Notes: generated by a model from the letters alone, not told the origin. DNA of 64,000 nt from Polycyclovorans algicola TG408 (GCF_000711245.1 NZ_JOMH01000001.1:2784830-2848829); one strand, 5' to 3'. Positions 34,788-44,007 are shown, counted from the first letter of the stretch. Translations and numbers: made by a program.

Positions 34788-36125
34788 TTACGCCTGCCCC
34801 AACATCCGCTTGACTGACGCTTCTGCCAGCGGCAATCGCTTTTTCAGCCGTAGCGCGCCAAGCAGGTAATCCAACAAGGTTTCTTCGTGCAGAAGATTCA
34901 GGCGACTCCGGCGCAGCCAGATGAGCATGTGCTTGTTGGCGCTGAACAGGTTACGAAAGCTGGCGACAAGGCAGGTGGGGTGGTCTTGGTTGCGTTCGGG
35001 ATGCGGCACGACCTCGCACATGGCGTTTCGCGCCGCGTCATCCAGTTTCAGCGTTTCCATGTGCGCGATGATGGCGGCGCTGAAGGTTTGCTGGCACATG
35101 AAGATCGATTGCAAGGTGATGGTGCCGGGCTCGAAGATCGGTTGCGGCGGTCGGCGTTGCAGGCCGTTGGCGGTGCAGTCGATGTGCAGGGTTTCGCTGT
35201 CGGTGGGAATGGTGCCGCCGTCGAGTTCAATCTGGCTCGCGGTGATGCGCTTGATCCGCCCCATGCGCATCACGTTTTTGATGCGCTGCAATTCACTGAC
35301 TTCTCGCTGCGAAATGGTGGCGCAGCGCCATTTGGTCGGCATCACATTGGCATCAAGACGACAGACGCTGCCAAGCCGTTCGAGCTGCAGAAAAATGTCA
35401 TCCACCTGCTTGGCCGCAATGACGCTTTCCAGGTGCTTTTCAAACTCGACGAGCACGACGCCCGGCTGCACCGTTTGGCGCGCCCAAAGCCAGGAGTCGT
35501 TCGGCGCAATCCACTGAATCTGTTCTGGCGAGACCCCGCTGTCGAGTAGAAACACGATGGCATCGGTACCGGTTTTGCCCGCGCCGCAAACCACGTAGCG
35601 CTTCCAGGGCTTGGACAGACGCGGCAACGCGTTGGGCGGCACCAGGGTCTGCGACGCATCAACCGCAAACTTTGGGGGCACGGTGGCCGGCACTTCAACA
35701 TTCATGAAGGTGCCGTCAACGATGCGCCGACGCGCCGTGATGGTGGTGACATGGTCCGGCGCCGCAACCGGCGCCACGCGTCCGTCGCCCAGGTAGTTGC
35801 ACATGCTCAGGAACTGCACGCGGCCACTTTCGACCATGCGCTTCATGAGCAGAAAGTAATAGGCGTTGATCTCGGGCCAGGAGGCGAGATCTTCCCCGCC
35901 CTGCCCGAGCGTGGTTGAATTGACGCCGTAGAAAGCGGCTGGCTGGTGCAACGCCACGTATGGATACGCATCGACCCAGTGCCCGCCGGGCTTGGCGCGC
36001 CGATCGACGATGATCATTTTTGCGTCGGGCTGCTCATCAAAAACCGTGTCGGCAAAGGCCATGCCCATGGCGCCCGCGCCGATGATCAGGTAATCGGTTT
36101 CCAATGTTTGACTGTCAGTTGCCAT
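34788..36125 (-). CDS. FAD-dependent oxidoreductase (flavin monooxygenase-like)
   Basis: 445 residues from ATG 36125 with GGAAG upstream; the longer frame adds an unlikely leader. FAD Rossmann motif DYLIIGAGAMGMAFADTV near residue 12, then DRRAKPGGHWVDAYPYVALHQPAAFYGVNS, and a second nucleotide-binding site RYVVCGAGKTGTDAIVFLL. This is an NAD(P)/FAD oxidoreductase of the monooxygenase-like type; no flavin-monooxygenase fingerprint FxGxxxHxxx is seen. It follows the styrene-oxide-isomerase-like gene by 52 bp on the same strand, so it could make or use the epoxide or aldehyde substrate. Substrate unknown. Confidence 0.8.
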   Translation of the reverse strand: MATDSQTLETDYLIIGAGAMGMAFADTVFDEQPDAKMIIVDRRAKPGGHWVDAYPYVALHQPAAFYGVNSTTLGQGGEDLASWPEINAYYFLLMKRMVESGRVQFLSMCNYLGDGRVAPVAAPDHVTTITARRRIVDGTFMNVEVPATVPPKFAVDASQTLVPPNALPRLSKPWKRYVVCGAGKTGTDAIVFLLDSGVSPEQIQWIAPNDSWLWARQTVQPGVVLVEFEKHLESVIAAKQVDDIFLQLERLGSVCRLDANVMPTKWRCATISQREVSELQRIKNVMRMGRIKRITASQIELDGGTIPTDSETLHIDCTANGLQRRPPQPIFEPGTITLQSIFMCQQTFSAAIIAHMETLKLDDAARNAMCEVVPHPERNQDHPTCLVASFRNLFSANKHMLIWLRRSRLNLLHEETLLDYLLGALRLKKRLPLAEASVKRMLGQA

Positions 36126-36177
36126 GGCCGCTGCTTCCTTGCTTATTGTGGGAAATGCACAACAGGGCGACCTGGAT

Positions 36178-36648
36178 TCAGCGGTCTGAGAACGCCTCGC
36201 GCACAACAATCGCCATGGCGATCATGGCCACCACGGCGAAGACCAGCGCCGGGCCAAAGCCGAGAATGCCGGCAATGTTGGTCTCGCCGAGTCGATTGTC
36301 ACCAAAGGTCAGGGCGCGGCTAGGCGCAAACAGGGCGCCCCAATAAAACAGGGTGTTGGCGTAGCCGGTGCCGACCAGCATCCAGTAGAGCTGCGTGGCG
36401 GCTTTGCTGGACAGCGACATGGCGTGCGTGAGCAGCGCCACTGAAATGACGAACAGGCCGTTCATGATGCCGCCGGCGTGGGCGCGCGCCCAGGCACGGG
36501 TGTCGCCAATTACTTCGAATTCCAGAATGTAGCCGGGGAACAGCTCGAAGCCGCCGATCAGGCTCATGACCAAGCCAAAGCCGGCGGCCAATCCAATAAA
36601 GATGACGATGGCGCCGTGGCCGATCATTTTTTTCTGTTGCGTTTGCAT
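36178..36648 (-). CDS. styrene-oxide-isomerase-like (StyC family) integral membrane protein
   Basis: 156 residues, four membrane helices (about 9-32, 58-78, 85-105, 125-150). The N-terminal region KKMIGHGAIVIFIGLAAGFG...GGFELFPGYILEF and WARAHAGGIMNG match my recollection of StyC; H57 in RAHAGG sits where the heme-ligating histidine of styrene oxide isomerase lies. That enzyme converts styrene oxide to phenylacetaldehyde by a Meinwald rearrangement using ferric heme b. The true substrate here is unknown, and no styAB monooxygenase or aldehyde dehydrogenase is adjacent, only the FAD protein. Confidence 0.72.
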   Translation of the reverse strand: MQTQQKKMIGHGAIVIFIGLAAGFGLVMSLIGGFELFPGYILEFEVIGDTRAWARAHAGGIMNGLFVISVALLTHAMSLSSKAATQLYWMLVGTGYANTLFYWGALFAPSRALTFGDNRLGETNIAGILGFGPALVFAVVAMIAMAIVVREAFSDR

Positions 36649-36861
36649 TCCCCACCCCCGCGTTTTTTATTTTTTTGCCGCTTGGCTCGCATGTCGCAAG
36701 GACAAGCGATGACGCCTCCCGCAGGTGTTATACGCCCGCTGCTTGTGCGAAGGACCCCCAACAACGGGTAGGCAGCCGAAACGCAACCCTGAAGTTGCCA
36801 GGATTCCGGGCACACCTGGAGCGTTCTTGATTCAAGCGCATGTATTGCCTGATACCAAAAC
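36649..36861. other. gene-free region upstream of the isomerase gene
   Basis: No supportable gene. Near 36660-36680 is an AT-rich tract (CCGCGTTTTTTATTTTTTTGCC) just upstream of the isomerase start that could be a promoter or a terminator remnant. Beyond it is GC-neutral sequence leading into the repeat at 36862. Confidence 0.4.
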
Positions 36862-36961
36862 CGTCATTCCGGCGAGCCGGAGCATGTCTCCGGCCGGAAT
36901 CCAGTGCCAGCAAGGGCTTGGGCCGTATCAAAACTGGATACCGGCCTTCGCCGGTATGACG
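36862..36961. repeat. CGTCATTCC-GGAATCCAG palindromic repeat
   Basis: CGTCATTCCGGCGAGCCGG opens and CCGGCCTTCGCCGGTATGACG closes a 100-bp inverted repeat with CCGGAATCCAGTGCC inside. The motif is a very common dispersed repeat of proteobacterial genomes. It lies between the isomerase gene and the convergent-side VOC gene and contains no gene. Confidence 0.85.
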
Positions 36962-37016
36962 ACAAATGGCTGCTTCTGAACAAAAATGCGCTAGCCACTT
37001 GGACTTTGTTGCCGCC

Positions 37017-37439
37017 TCAATCGTCAGTTGCCCACGCCGGATTCCACACCACTTCCCACAGGTGCTGGTCAGGGTCTTGAAAGTACCCGGCATAACCTCC
37101 CCAGAAGGTGTCGTGCGCGGGCTTGACGAGGGTGGCGCCCGCCTGAGCGGCTTGGGCCATGACGGCGTCCACTTCGTCCTTGCTGGCCACGTTGTGGCCC
37201 AGGGTCATGTTGGTGGCGCTAGGCGGCCCCAGCGGCAGGCCGCTGTCGTGGGCGATGCTGGCGCGCGGCCACAGGGCGAGGCGCAAGCCGGGTTGCAGGT
37301 CGATGAACACCACCGCGCCGTGTGCAAACTCGGTGCCGACGATGCCGTTGGTCGCGAAGCCCAGACCGTCGCGGTAGAAGGCCAGCGCCCGGGTCAGGTC
37401 ATCGACCCCCAGGGTGATGACCGTGACGGCGGCGCGCAT
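37017..37439 (-). CDS. VOC family protein (glyoxalase/bleomycin resistance fold)
   Basis: 140 residues from ATG 37439; a longer frame is in the wrong composition. Two beta-alpha-beta-beta-beta modules: TVITLGVDDLTRALAFYRDGLGFATNG and ASKDEVDAVMAQAAQAGATLVKPAHDTFWGGYAGYFQDPDQHLWEVVWNP. This is a vicinal-oxygen-chelate protein; metal ligands and substrate cannot be assigned. The gene lies 17 bp after dsbC-like gene on the same strand. Confidence 0.85.
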   Translation of the reverse strand: MRAAVTVITLGVDDLTRALAFYRDGLGFATNGIVGTEFAHGAVVFIDLQPGLRLALWPRASIAHDSGLPLGPPSATNMTLGHNVASKDEVDAVMAQAAQAGATLVKPAHDTFWGGYAGYFQDPDQHLWEVVWNPAWATDD

Positions 37440-37456
37440 GTCGGGTCGCGGGTCGG

Positions 37457-38263
37457 TCAGCCGCCGGCTTCGCTGGCGGCAGCAAACTGCGCGGCCATGG
37501 CGGCGGCGGGCACGTAGCCGTTGATCACTTCGCCGTCGGGCAGCACGATCATCGGCGTGCCGCGCAGGCCCAGCTCCTGGCCCAACTGGTAATCGGTGAG
37601 CACCGGGTTGGCGCAACTGCTGTCGCCGTCCATCGCGGCGCCTTCCTTGGCTGCGGTGAGCGCCTGCTGCCGGTCGTCGCTGCACCACACGGCTTCGGCC
37701 TTGCGGAACGACTCGGTGCCCGGACCCGAGCGCGGGTAAAACACGTAGCGAATGCCGATACCTTCAGCCTGGTAGTCGGCCAATTCGGCGTGCATCTTGC
37801 GGCAGTAGCCACAGTCGATGTCGGTGAAGACGGTGATGATGTGCTCGGGGTTTTCCGGCAGAAATTCGATGCTGCCGTCGAGACGTTCCAGCGCCGCAAC
37901 GCGAACCGCCTTGCGGCTGGCTTCGGTGATCTGATGGCCGTTGCGCAGGTCGATCATGTCGCCGATGACGAGGTGGTGACCGTTTTCGGGCATGTAGGCA
38001 AAGTTGCTGCCCCAACGCACCTGCAACATGCCGTCGGCTGCAGCCGGGCCGATGGCGTCAGGCGGTGCGCCTACCGCTTCGGTGAGCGTTTGGGCCAGCG
38101 CCTGATGCTCTTCGGCGATGCCTTCGGCCAGCGGTGCCGCCGTGGGCTCGGCGGGCGTCTCGGTCGGCGTGGCGGGCGCGGCGGGTTCGGTCGGGGAATC
38201 CTGGCAGGCGGACAGCAGGGCCATCAGGGCAATGGCAGGGATCAGGCGTGCGGCAAGCGGCAT
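37457..38263 (-). CDS. dsbC: DsbC-like periplasmic thiol:disulfide isomerase lipoprotein
   Basis: 268 residues from ATG 38263. Lipoprotein-type signal with LLSAC (Cys about residue 19), a Pro/Thr/Glu linker, a DsbC N-terminal dimerisation region (RWGSNFAYMPENGHHLVIGDMIDLRNG), then a thioredoxin domain with the active site FTDIDCGYCRKMH and the cis-Pro GTPMIVLPDG. The CGYC site and layout are those of DsbC/G, which reshuffles wrong disulfides in the periplasm. The lipid anchor is unusual for DsbC, which is normally soluble. It follows xerD on the same strand, an order common in Gammaproteobacteria. Confidence 0.88.
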   Translation of the reverse strand: MPLAARLIPAIALMALLSACQDSPTEPAAPATPTETPAEPTAAPLAEGIAEEHQALAQTLTEAVGAPPDAIGPAAADGMLQVRWGSNFAYMPENGHHLVIGDMIDLRNGHQITEASRKAVRVAALERLDGSIEFLPENPEHIITVFTDIDCGYCRKMHAELADYQAEGIGIRYVFYPRSGPGTESFRKAEAVWCSDDRQQALTAAKEGAAMDGDSSCANPVLTDYQLGQELGLRGTPMIVLPDGEVINGYVPAAAMAAQFAAASEAGG

Positions 38264-38357
38264 GGTGGGGGTCTTTGTCGATGACTTTAGAGGCGGCGAG
38301 TATGGCAAAGCTGCTGAAGGCGCGACGGGCGTGGCGGTTTAGACACTTACGGCCAAC

Positions 38358-39269
38358 TCAGGCGCGCGGATGATGTCGCGCATGCAACTGCTGCAGCCGC
38401 GCTTGGGCGACGTGGGTGTAAATCTGCGTGGTCGACAGGTCGGCGTGGCCGAGCAGGCTCTGCAGGCTGCGCAGATCGGCACCGTGATTGAGCAGGTGCG
38501 TGGCGAACGCGTGGCGCAGCATGTGCGGTGACAGCGTGCTGCCAATGCCGGCGGTCACCGCATGCTGTTTGATGCGCAGCCAGGCGTTCTGCCGGGTCAT
38601 GGCCTGACCGCGCTGCGAGCAGAACACCACGTCGACTGATGCCTTGGCCACCCATAGCGGCCTGGCCTGCCGCAGGTAACGGGTCACCCACTCGCTGGCC
38701 CATTCGCCCATCGGCACCAGGCGCTCCTTGCCGCCCTTGCCCAGCACTTGCACCAGACCGCGCTGCAAGTCGAGGCGCGGCAAGCTGAGCTCGATGAGCT
38801 CGGTCACGCGCAAACCCGAGGCGTACATCAGTTCGAACATGGCGCGGTCGCGCAAGCCCATCGGCGTGTCGGTGTCGGGCGCATCGAGCAGACGCTCAAT
38901 CTCATGCTCTTCCAGGCTGCGCGGCAGTCGCCTTCCGAGCCGCGGCGCCTTGAGCGAGACGGTCGGGTCGAGCGCGCTCGGCGCTTCCCGCAGCCGCCAC
39001 TGATAAAACTGTCGCAGCGCCGAAACCCTACGCGCCTGGGTGCGGGCGACGGTCTGGCGGGCGCCGGTCGCGATCCACTGCTGCACGTCAGCCTCGGTGG
39101 CATCGGCCAGCGTTGCCTCGCGGACTGCGAGGCTGCGGGCAAACTGAAGCAGGTCGCTGCGATAGCTGGCCCGGGTGTTGGGCCGCGCGCCGCGCTCCAG
39201 CCAGAGCGCGTCGAGAAAGTCGTCGATCAGACGACGAGACGCCATCAGCGAGTCGGGTTCGGGCAGCAT
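38358..39269 (-). CDS. xerD: site-specific tyrosine recombinase XerD
   Basis: 303 residues from ATG 39269. N-terminal SAM-like domain (LIDDFLDALWLERGARPNTRASYRSDL) and catalytic domain with Arg in GLRVTELIEL, Lys in GKGGKER, HMLRHAFATHLLNHGADLR, LGHADLSTTQIYTHV (His and the nucleophilic Tyr). With XerC it resolves chromosome dimers at dif. It shares a 20-bp gap with the divergent plsC-like gene. This is the chromosomal Xer recombinase, not an integron integrase: it lacks the integrase-specific patch. Confidence 0.95.
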   Translation of the reverse strand: MLPEPDSLMASRRLIDDFLDALWLERGARPNTRASYRSDLLQFARSLAVREATLADATEADVQQWIATGARQTVARTQARRVSALRQFYQWRLREAPSALDPTVSLKAPRLGRRLPRSLEEHEIERLLDAPDTDTPMGLRDRAMFELMYASGLRVTELIELSLPRLDLQRGLVQVLGKGGKERLVPMGEWASEWVTRYLRQARPLWVAKASVDVVFCSQRGQAMTRQNAWLRIKQHAVTAGIGSTLSPHMLRHAFATHLLNHGADLRSLQSLLGHADLSTTQIYTHVAQARLQQLHARHHPRA

Positions 39270-39289
39270 GATCTGGATATCATAATTCG

Positions 39290-40057
39290 ATGACGGCACC
39301 TGCCCCCCACCGATTTCGCACTGCCGTTGACGCGCTTTACTGCCTGATCGCGACCCCCGTGTTCTGCATGGTGATGTTCGGTTTTTTCTGCCCGCTGATT
39401 CTGGTCGCGCCAACGCTGGCGCTGCGGCGCGCCATCGGCCGCTCAGCGGTGCACATCTGTCTAGCGCTGATTGGCCAACACCTGCGCCGCGAGGCCATGG
39501 ACTGGCTGCCCGACACGCCGGCGATGGTCGTCGCCAACCATGCCAGTTACATGGATGGGCTGATTCTCACCGCCGTGCTGCCTGCCCGCTTCACCTTCGT
39601 CGTGCAGGACGGTGCGGCGCGCTGGCCCTTCGTGGGGTGGGTGTTGCGTCGAACGGGGGTGTCGTTCATCAACCGCGGATCGGTTCGCGAAGGTGCCCAG
39701 CAAACCCGACTGTTGATGAAGCGCCTGAAGGCCGGTGAGTCGCTGGCGATCTTCGCCGAGGGCACGTTCGATGATGCCCGCCCCGGCCTGTTGCCGTTCA
39801 AGACCGGCGCGTTTCTGCTGGCCGCACGGGCTGGCGTGCCGGTGGTGCCGGTGGCGATACGCAACAGCCGCGAGATGCTTGGCGGCGGCTGGAAAGGCTT
39901 CCGCTGGCGACCGGTGACGGTGCGGGTGGGCCCGCCGGTGCTGCCCGGCGGCGCTGACCGCGTGGCAGTCGAGTCGGTCAAACAGCAAGTACGCAATTGG
40001 GTCGCTGACCATTGCGGCGAAGCGGATCGCCAGAACACGCTCGCCGAAGCCGCCTGA
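39290..40057 (+). CDS. plsC: 1-acyl-sn-glycerol-3-phosphate acyltransferase (PlsC family)
   Basis: 255 residues. An N-terminal hydrophobic segment (15-45) anchors it to the inner membrane. Acyltransferase motifs: NHASYMD (HX4D), RGSVREGAQQ, FAEGTFDDARPG and VPVVPVAI. It makes phosphatidic acid from lysophosphatidic acid. It is divergent from xerD across 20 bp. Whether it is the main PlsC or a paralogue such as an ornithine-lipid enzyme is not decided. Confidence 0.88.
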   Translation: MTAPAPHRFRTAVDALYCLIATPVFCMVMFGFFCPLILVAPTLALRRAIGRSAVHICLALIGQHLRREAMDWLPDTPAMVVANHASYMDGLILTAVLPARFTFVVQDGAARWPFVGWVLRRTGVSFINRGSVREGAQQTRLLMKRLKAGESLAIFAEGTFDDARPGLLPFKTGAFLLAARAGVPVVPVAIRNSREMLGGGWKGFRWRPVTVRVGPPVLPGGADRVAVESVKQQVRNWVADHCGEADRQNTLAEAA

Positions 40058-40074
40058 GCCCGGCATCAGCCCTG

Positions 40075-40340
40075 GGGCCTGTTAGCAATTGCCGTATCGC
40101 TGTGTTGCCGTCTGTTTTTTCGCCAGGCAAGACGCGACTGAGGAAATCTGGTTATTCCAAATGACGAAGGCGCAACGCCGCATGGCGGAAAAACAGACAG
40201 CAACCCAAAGGGGCCGGCCGGTTCTGGCCCTGGACTTCGTTGGTCGTCGCTTGTTTGGAATGACCAAACCGCACTTCTCCCGCCTCGCCCAAGGCCAGAA
40301 CCGACTCGGCCGCAGCGATGCGCCAATTGTTAACAGGCCC
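40075..40340. mobile_element. MITE-like element, about 266 bp
   Basis: Terminal inverted repeats GGGCCTGTTAGCAATTG and (reverse complement of the right end) GGGCCTGTTAACAATTG, one mismatch in 17. The inside has no gene; it contains a second, internal inverted symmetry (TTCCAAATGACGAAGGCG against a TCATTCCAAACAAGCG-type sequence). Short, non-coding and with terminal repeats, it is a non-autonomous element. No clear target duplication is seen. Confidence 0.75.
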
Positions 40341-40441
40341 TAAATGATGCAGCGCACCAATATGCCGTTTGCGCGTATCCTTTCGCCCCGTCCGACGCGC
40401 CACAAGGGGCGTCGGGCACGGCCAAATTCCGCGGGAGTTTC

Positions 40442-41758
40442 ATGCAACGCACCTTGCTGCCTAAACCCTGGCGAAACTGGGCTGGCAATGTCCGCTGCCA
40501 GCCTTCGCACTGCGCCTTTCCGGCGACGCTGGAAGAGGTGCAGTCAGAGCTGATGCGCTGCACCGAAGAGGCCGAGCGCCTGCGTGTTGTCGGCCGTGGC
40601 CACGCCCATACGCCGCTGGCCGCCAGCGATGAAAATCACATGTCGCTGGCCCATTTCACTGGTATCGAAACGGTGGACAAGCCGCGCAAGCGGGTCTGGG
40701 TGCGGGCCGGTACCCGCATGGGGCGGCTGGGTCAGGCGTTGGCGCAACGCGGGCTGGCGCTGGACCTGCACGGCGACTACGACCGGCAGACCCTGGGCGG
40801 TGCCTTTGCCGGCGGCCTGATCAACAGTGCCAATGGCCTGTCGAGCCTGGCCTCGCTGGTGACCGGTTTCCGCGTGGTGTTGCCCAACGGCGCTGCGCAC
40901 ACCGTCACCAAGGCCGACGGCGACAACTTTGATGCCGGACGCCTGTCGCTGGGGGTGCTCGGCGTGATGACCCACGTCGAGCTGCAATGCCGCACGCCCT
41001 ACCGGCTGGAAACCCGGCGTGAGAACGCCAGCTTTGCCTCGGTAATGAACCGCCTTGAGCGTCTGCGCCGCGCGCATCGCCATTTGACGCTCTACTGGCA
41101 ACCCAATGCCGATGATGTGCTGCTGCTGAGTCGTGACCTGACGCGCGCGCCGATCACCCGGCTGCCCGGGCGGCGGCGGGCGCAGGACTTTATCGCCAAT
41201 AACCTGGTGGGCGTCGGCTGGGACCGCGCCGCGCAATGGTTCCCCGGGTTGACGCCGCTGGCTCACCGGGTCAACCGCCTGGTCGGACGAGACCGGCCTT
41301 GGGTCACCGAGTCTCACGAGGCCTTTGGCCGCATTCGCTGGGTGCGCCATGTCGAATCCGAGTACGCCATCCCGGTCAGTGCGGCGCCGGACGCGCTGCG
41401 GCAAATCGACCATTTGATTCGCGCATTGGATTTCGCGACGCCGCTGCCCATCACCATTCGCTTTGCCTCGGCCGACACCGCCTGGTTGTCGCCGGCTTAC
41501 CAGCAGGAGGTGGCGCTGATTGGCCTGCGTGCGCCGCCCGGCTCGGACTACACCGATTATTTCGCGGCCCTATGGGAAGTGCTCGACCGCCACGGCGGAC
41601 GGCCGCACTGGGCCAAGCTGCACGACAAGACGGCCCACGAGCTGCGCCAGCTCTACCCGCGCTTCGATGAGTTCGTGGCGCTACGCAACAAGGTGGATCC
41701 GCGCGGCGTGTTGCTCAATCGTTACACGGCCGACCTGCTGGGAACCCGCTACGAATGA
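40442..41758 (+). CDS. FAD-linked oxidase, D-arabinono-1,4-lactone oxidase family
   Basis: 438 residues with a good Shine-Dalgarno (GGGAG). FAD-binding domain: VVGRGHAHTPLAASD and the segment LGGAFAGGLINSANGLSSLASLV. C-terminal part includes RPHWAKLHDKTAHELRQLYPRFDEFVALRNKVDPRGVLLN, the HWAK motif and end of the ALO/GULO family. These enzymes oxidise aldonolactones with O2 or another acceptor. Lactone preference and physiological role are unknown. Overlaps zapE by ATGA. Confidence 0.88.
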   Translation: MQRTLLPKPWRNWAGNVRCQPSHCAFPATLEEVQSELMRCTEEAERLRVVGRGHAHTPLAASDENHMSLAHFTGIETVDKPRKRVWVRAGTRMGRLGQALAQRGLALDLHGDYDRQTLGGAFAGGLINSANGLSSLASLVTGFRVVLPNGAAHTVTKADGDNFDAGRLSLGVLGVMTHVELQCRTPYRLETRRENASFASVMNRLERLRRAHRHLTLYWQPNADDVLLLSRDLTRAPITRLPGRRRAQDFIANNLVGVGWDRAAQWFPGLTPLAHRVNRLVGRDRPWVTESHEAFGRIRWVRHVESEYAIPVSAAPDALRQIDHLIRALDFATPLPITIRFASADTAWLSPAYQQEVALIGLRAPPGSDYTDYFAALWEVLDRHGGRPHWAKLHDKTAHELRQLYPRFDEFVALRNKVDPRGVLLNRYTADLLGTRYE

Positions 41759-42843
41759 TGTTGGGTGATTCACCGCTGACACGGTATCAACGCGATCTGG
41801 CGCGCCCTGACTTCGTGACCGACGCTGCCCAGCGCCGCGCGGTGGATGCGTTCGAATCGCTGTTCGTAACCTTGGTCAGCACCCCGCCCGGCCGCGACTG
41901 GCGCGGTCGACGTCGTAACTGGACCCCGGTCGAGGGACTGTATCTATGGGGCGGCGTCGGGCGCGGCAAGACCTACCTGATGGACCTGTTTTACGAAGCG
42001 CTGCCGTTCTCGCAGAAGCGGCGCACGCACTTTCACCGTTTCATGCTCGACATCCATCGCCGGCGGCGTGATTACACCGACACGGTAGACCCGCTGCTGC
42101 CGATTGCCCGCGACATTGCGTCCGAGGTGCGGGTGCTGTGTTTCGATGAATTTTTCGTCTCCGACATCGGCGACGCGATGATTCTCGGCCGCCTGCTCGA
42201 TGCCCTTTTTACCCACGGTGTGTGTCTGGTGGCGACCAGCAACCTGACCCCCGACCAGCTCTACCGCGACGGGCTGCAGCGCGAACGATTCCTGCCGGCC
42301 ATCGATCAGCTCAAGGCCCACGTCCACGTGCTGAATGTCGATGGCGGTACCGACTACCGGTTGCGCTCGCTGACGCAGATGGCGCTGTATCACCAGCCTG
42401 ATGATGCGCAAGCTGAAGCCCGACTCTGTGAAACGTTCAAGACGCTGGCACCGGGTTCGACCGAGAGCGAGACGACCATCACCCTTAACGATCGGACGCT
42501 GCCCGCCCAGCAACGGGCCGAGGGGGTGATCTGGTTCACCTTCAAGGCGCTGTGCGAAGGCCCGCGCAGCGTCGCCGACTACATTGAGCTGGCGCAGACG
42601 CATCACACCGTGCTGATTTCGCACGTTCCAGCGCTCGGACTTGACGGCGACGACCCGGCGCGGCGCTTCGTGCACCTCGTCGATGCGTTCTATGATCGCG
42701 GCGTCAAACTGGTGATCAGCGCCGCAGCGCCCATCACCGCGCTGTACCAAGGGCAAAAACTGCACTTCGAGTTCGAACGCACCTGTTCGCGCCTGCTGGA
42801 GATGCAGTCCGAAGACTATCTGGCACGTCCCCACCTGCCGTGA
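41755..42843 (+). CDS. zapE: cell division protein ZapE (AFG1-like ATPase)
   Basis: 362 residues. Walker A GGVGRGKTYLMDLF with the family's YLWG before it, Walker B CFDEFFVSDIGDAMILGRLL and the HFHRFMLDIH motif of AFG1 proteins. ZapE interacts with FtsZ at the constricting septum. The start is ATG 41755 overlapping the preceding stop, with a second ATG directly after. It is followed within 24 bp by the carboxypeptidase gene. Confidence 0.93.
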   Translation: MMLGDSPLTRYQRDLARPDFVTDAAQRRAVDAFESLFVTLVSTPPGRDWRGRRRNWTPVEGLYLWGGVGRGKTYLMDLFYEALPFSQKRRTHFHRFMLDIHRRRRDYTDTVDPLLPIARDIASEVRVLCFDEFFVSDIGDAMILGRLLDALFTHGVCLVATSNLTPDQLYRDGLQRERFLPAIDQLKAHVHVLNVDGGTDYRLRSLTQMALYHQPDDAQAEARLCETFKTLAPGSTESETTITLNDRTLPAQQRAEGVIWFTFKALCEGPRSVADYIELAQTHHTVLISHVPALGLDGDDPARRFVHLVDAFYDRGVKLVISAAAPITALYQGQKLHFEFERTCSRLLEMQSEDYLARPHLP

Positions 42844-42866
42844 CATCGATGAAAGGAATGAGCTTG

Positions 42867-44003
42867 ATGAGGTTGAACGTCGTTTTAGGCTGGGTTGCCC
42901 TGCTGATGGCCGCCCCGACCGCTGCCCAGGTCACCACGCCGGCTCCGCCGACCATCCCCGCCACCAGCTATGTGCTGATGGATCACCAGACCGGTGACAT
43001 TCTGGCGTCGCGTGAACCTGACCTCAGGCTGCCGCCGGCGAGCATCACCAAAGTGATGACGCTGTACATCGCCTTCGATGAGATCACCAAGGGCCACACC
43101 TCGCTGGACGATGAAGTGCTGATCAGCGAGAAGGCGTGGCGCGCGCAAGGTTCGCGCTCGTTCATTGAGGTCGGCAACCGGGTTCGGCTGGAAGACCTGC
43201 TGCACGGCATCATCGTGCAGTCGGGCAATGACGCCAGCATTGCCGTGGCCGAGCACATCGCCGGCGATGAGAGCGTGTTTGCGCAGTTGATGAACAAGCA
43301 TGCGGCGCGCATCGGCATGGTCAACACCCATTTCACCAATTCCAGCGGCCTGCCGGACGACGCCATGCTGACCTCTGTCCGCGACATTGCGCTGATGTCC
43401 CAGGCGCTGATTCGCGACTTCCCCGATTTCTATGCGTGGTTCAAGGAGCGGGAGTTCGTGTTCAACGACATCCGCCAGCCCAACCGCAACCGGCTGCTGT
43501 TTGAAGATGCATCGGTCGACGGCATCAAGACCGGCCACACCGAGGCGGCAGGGTATTGCCTGGCGGCCAGTGCGATCCGCGACGGGCGCCGGCTGATCAG
43601 CGTGGTGATGGGCACCAACAGCACCAACGCACGGACCCAGGCGTCTCGCGCGCTGCTGGAGTACGGCTTCCGCTTCTTTGACACCGCGCAGCTGCTGGGT
43701 CCGGCCAAACCGGTGACCCAGGCGCGGGTCTATGGCGGCGCGGCCGACGAGGTGTCTGCTGGCACGCTGGAACCGCTCGCCATCACGCTGGGCCGCGATG
43801 GCGCTGAGCGCGTTGAAACCACGTTCACCTTAAAGTCCCCGCTGAAGGCGCCGCTGAGCGTCGGCCAGGAGATTGGCGAGGTCACTGTCAGCCTCGACGG
43901 CGAAGTCCTGCGCACGACCTCGTTGGTCGCCCTGGTCGATGTCGAACGCGGCTCGCTCTGGAAGCGCTTCATCGACTGGATTCGCCTGCTGATCGCCGGT
44001 TGA
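42867..44003 (+). CDS. dacC: D-alanyl-D-alanine carboxypeptidase (PBP5/6 type)
   Basis: 378 residues from ATG 42867, with AAGGA 9 nt upstream; earlier in-frame starts exist. Signal peptide 1-20. SxxK S59-I-T-K62, SGN 119-121 (VQSGND) and KTG K221-T-G give the three penicillin-binding motifs. C-terminal PBP5 beta domain and an amphipathic anchor helix at the very end ([16 protein letters not shown]) that binds the inner membrane. It trims pentapeptides. Whether it is DacA, DacC or DacD is uncertain; I use dacC as the usual name in this neighbourhood. It precedes lipB by 4 bp. Confidence 0.9.
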   Translation: MRLNVVLGWVALLMAAPTAAQVTTPAPPTIPATSYVLMDHQTGDILASREPDLRLPPASITKVMTLYIAFDEITKGHTSLDDEVLISEKAWRAQGSRSFIEVGNRVRLEDLLHGIIVQSGNDASIAVAEHIAGDESVFAQLMNKHAARIGMVNTHFTNSSGLPDDAMLTSVRDIALMSQALIRDFPDFYAWFKEREFVFNDIRQPNRNRLLFEDASVDGIKTGHTEAAGYCLAASAIRDGRRLISVVMGTNSTNARTQASRALLEYGFRFFDTAQLLGPAKPVTQARVYGGAADEVSAGTLEPLAITLGRDGAERVETTFTLKSPLKAPLSVGQEIGEVTVSLDGEVLRTTSLVALVDVERGSLWKRFIDWIRLLIAG

Positions 44004-44007
44004 CGAC

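Noticed and set aside
37017-37688. A longer 223-residue start for the VOC gene
   Set aside because: The extension reads through the end of the dsbC-like gene in another frame; the ATG at 37439 gives a normal-size VOC protein.
38358-39269. XerD gene as the missing integron integrase
   Set aside because: It lacks the extra helix patch specific to IntI and sits in the normal xerD-dsbC order, about 3.7 kb from the array.
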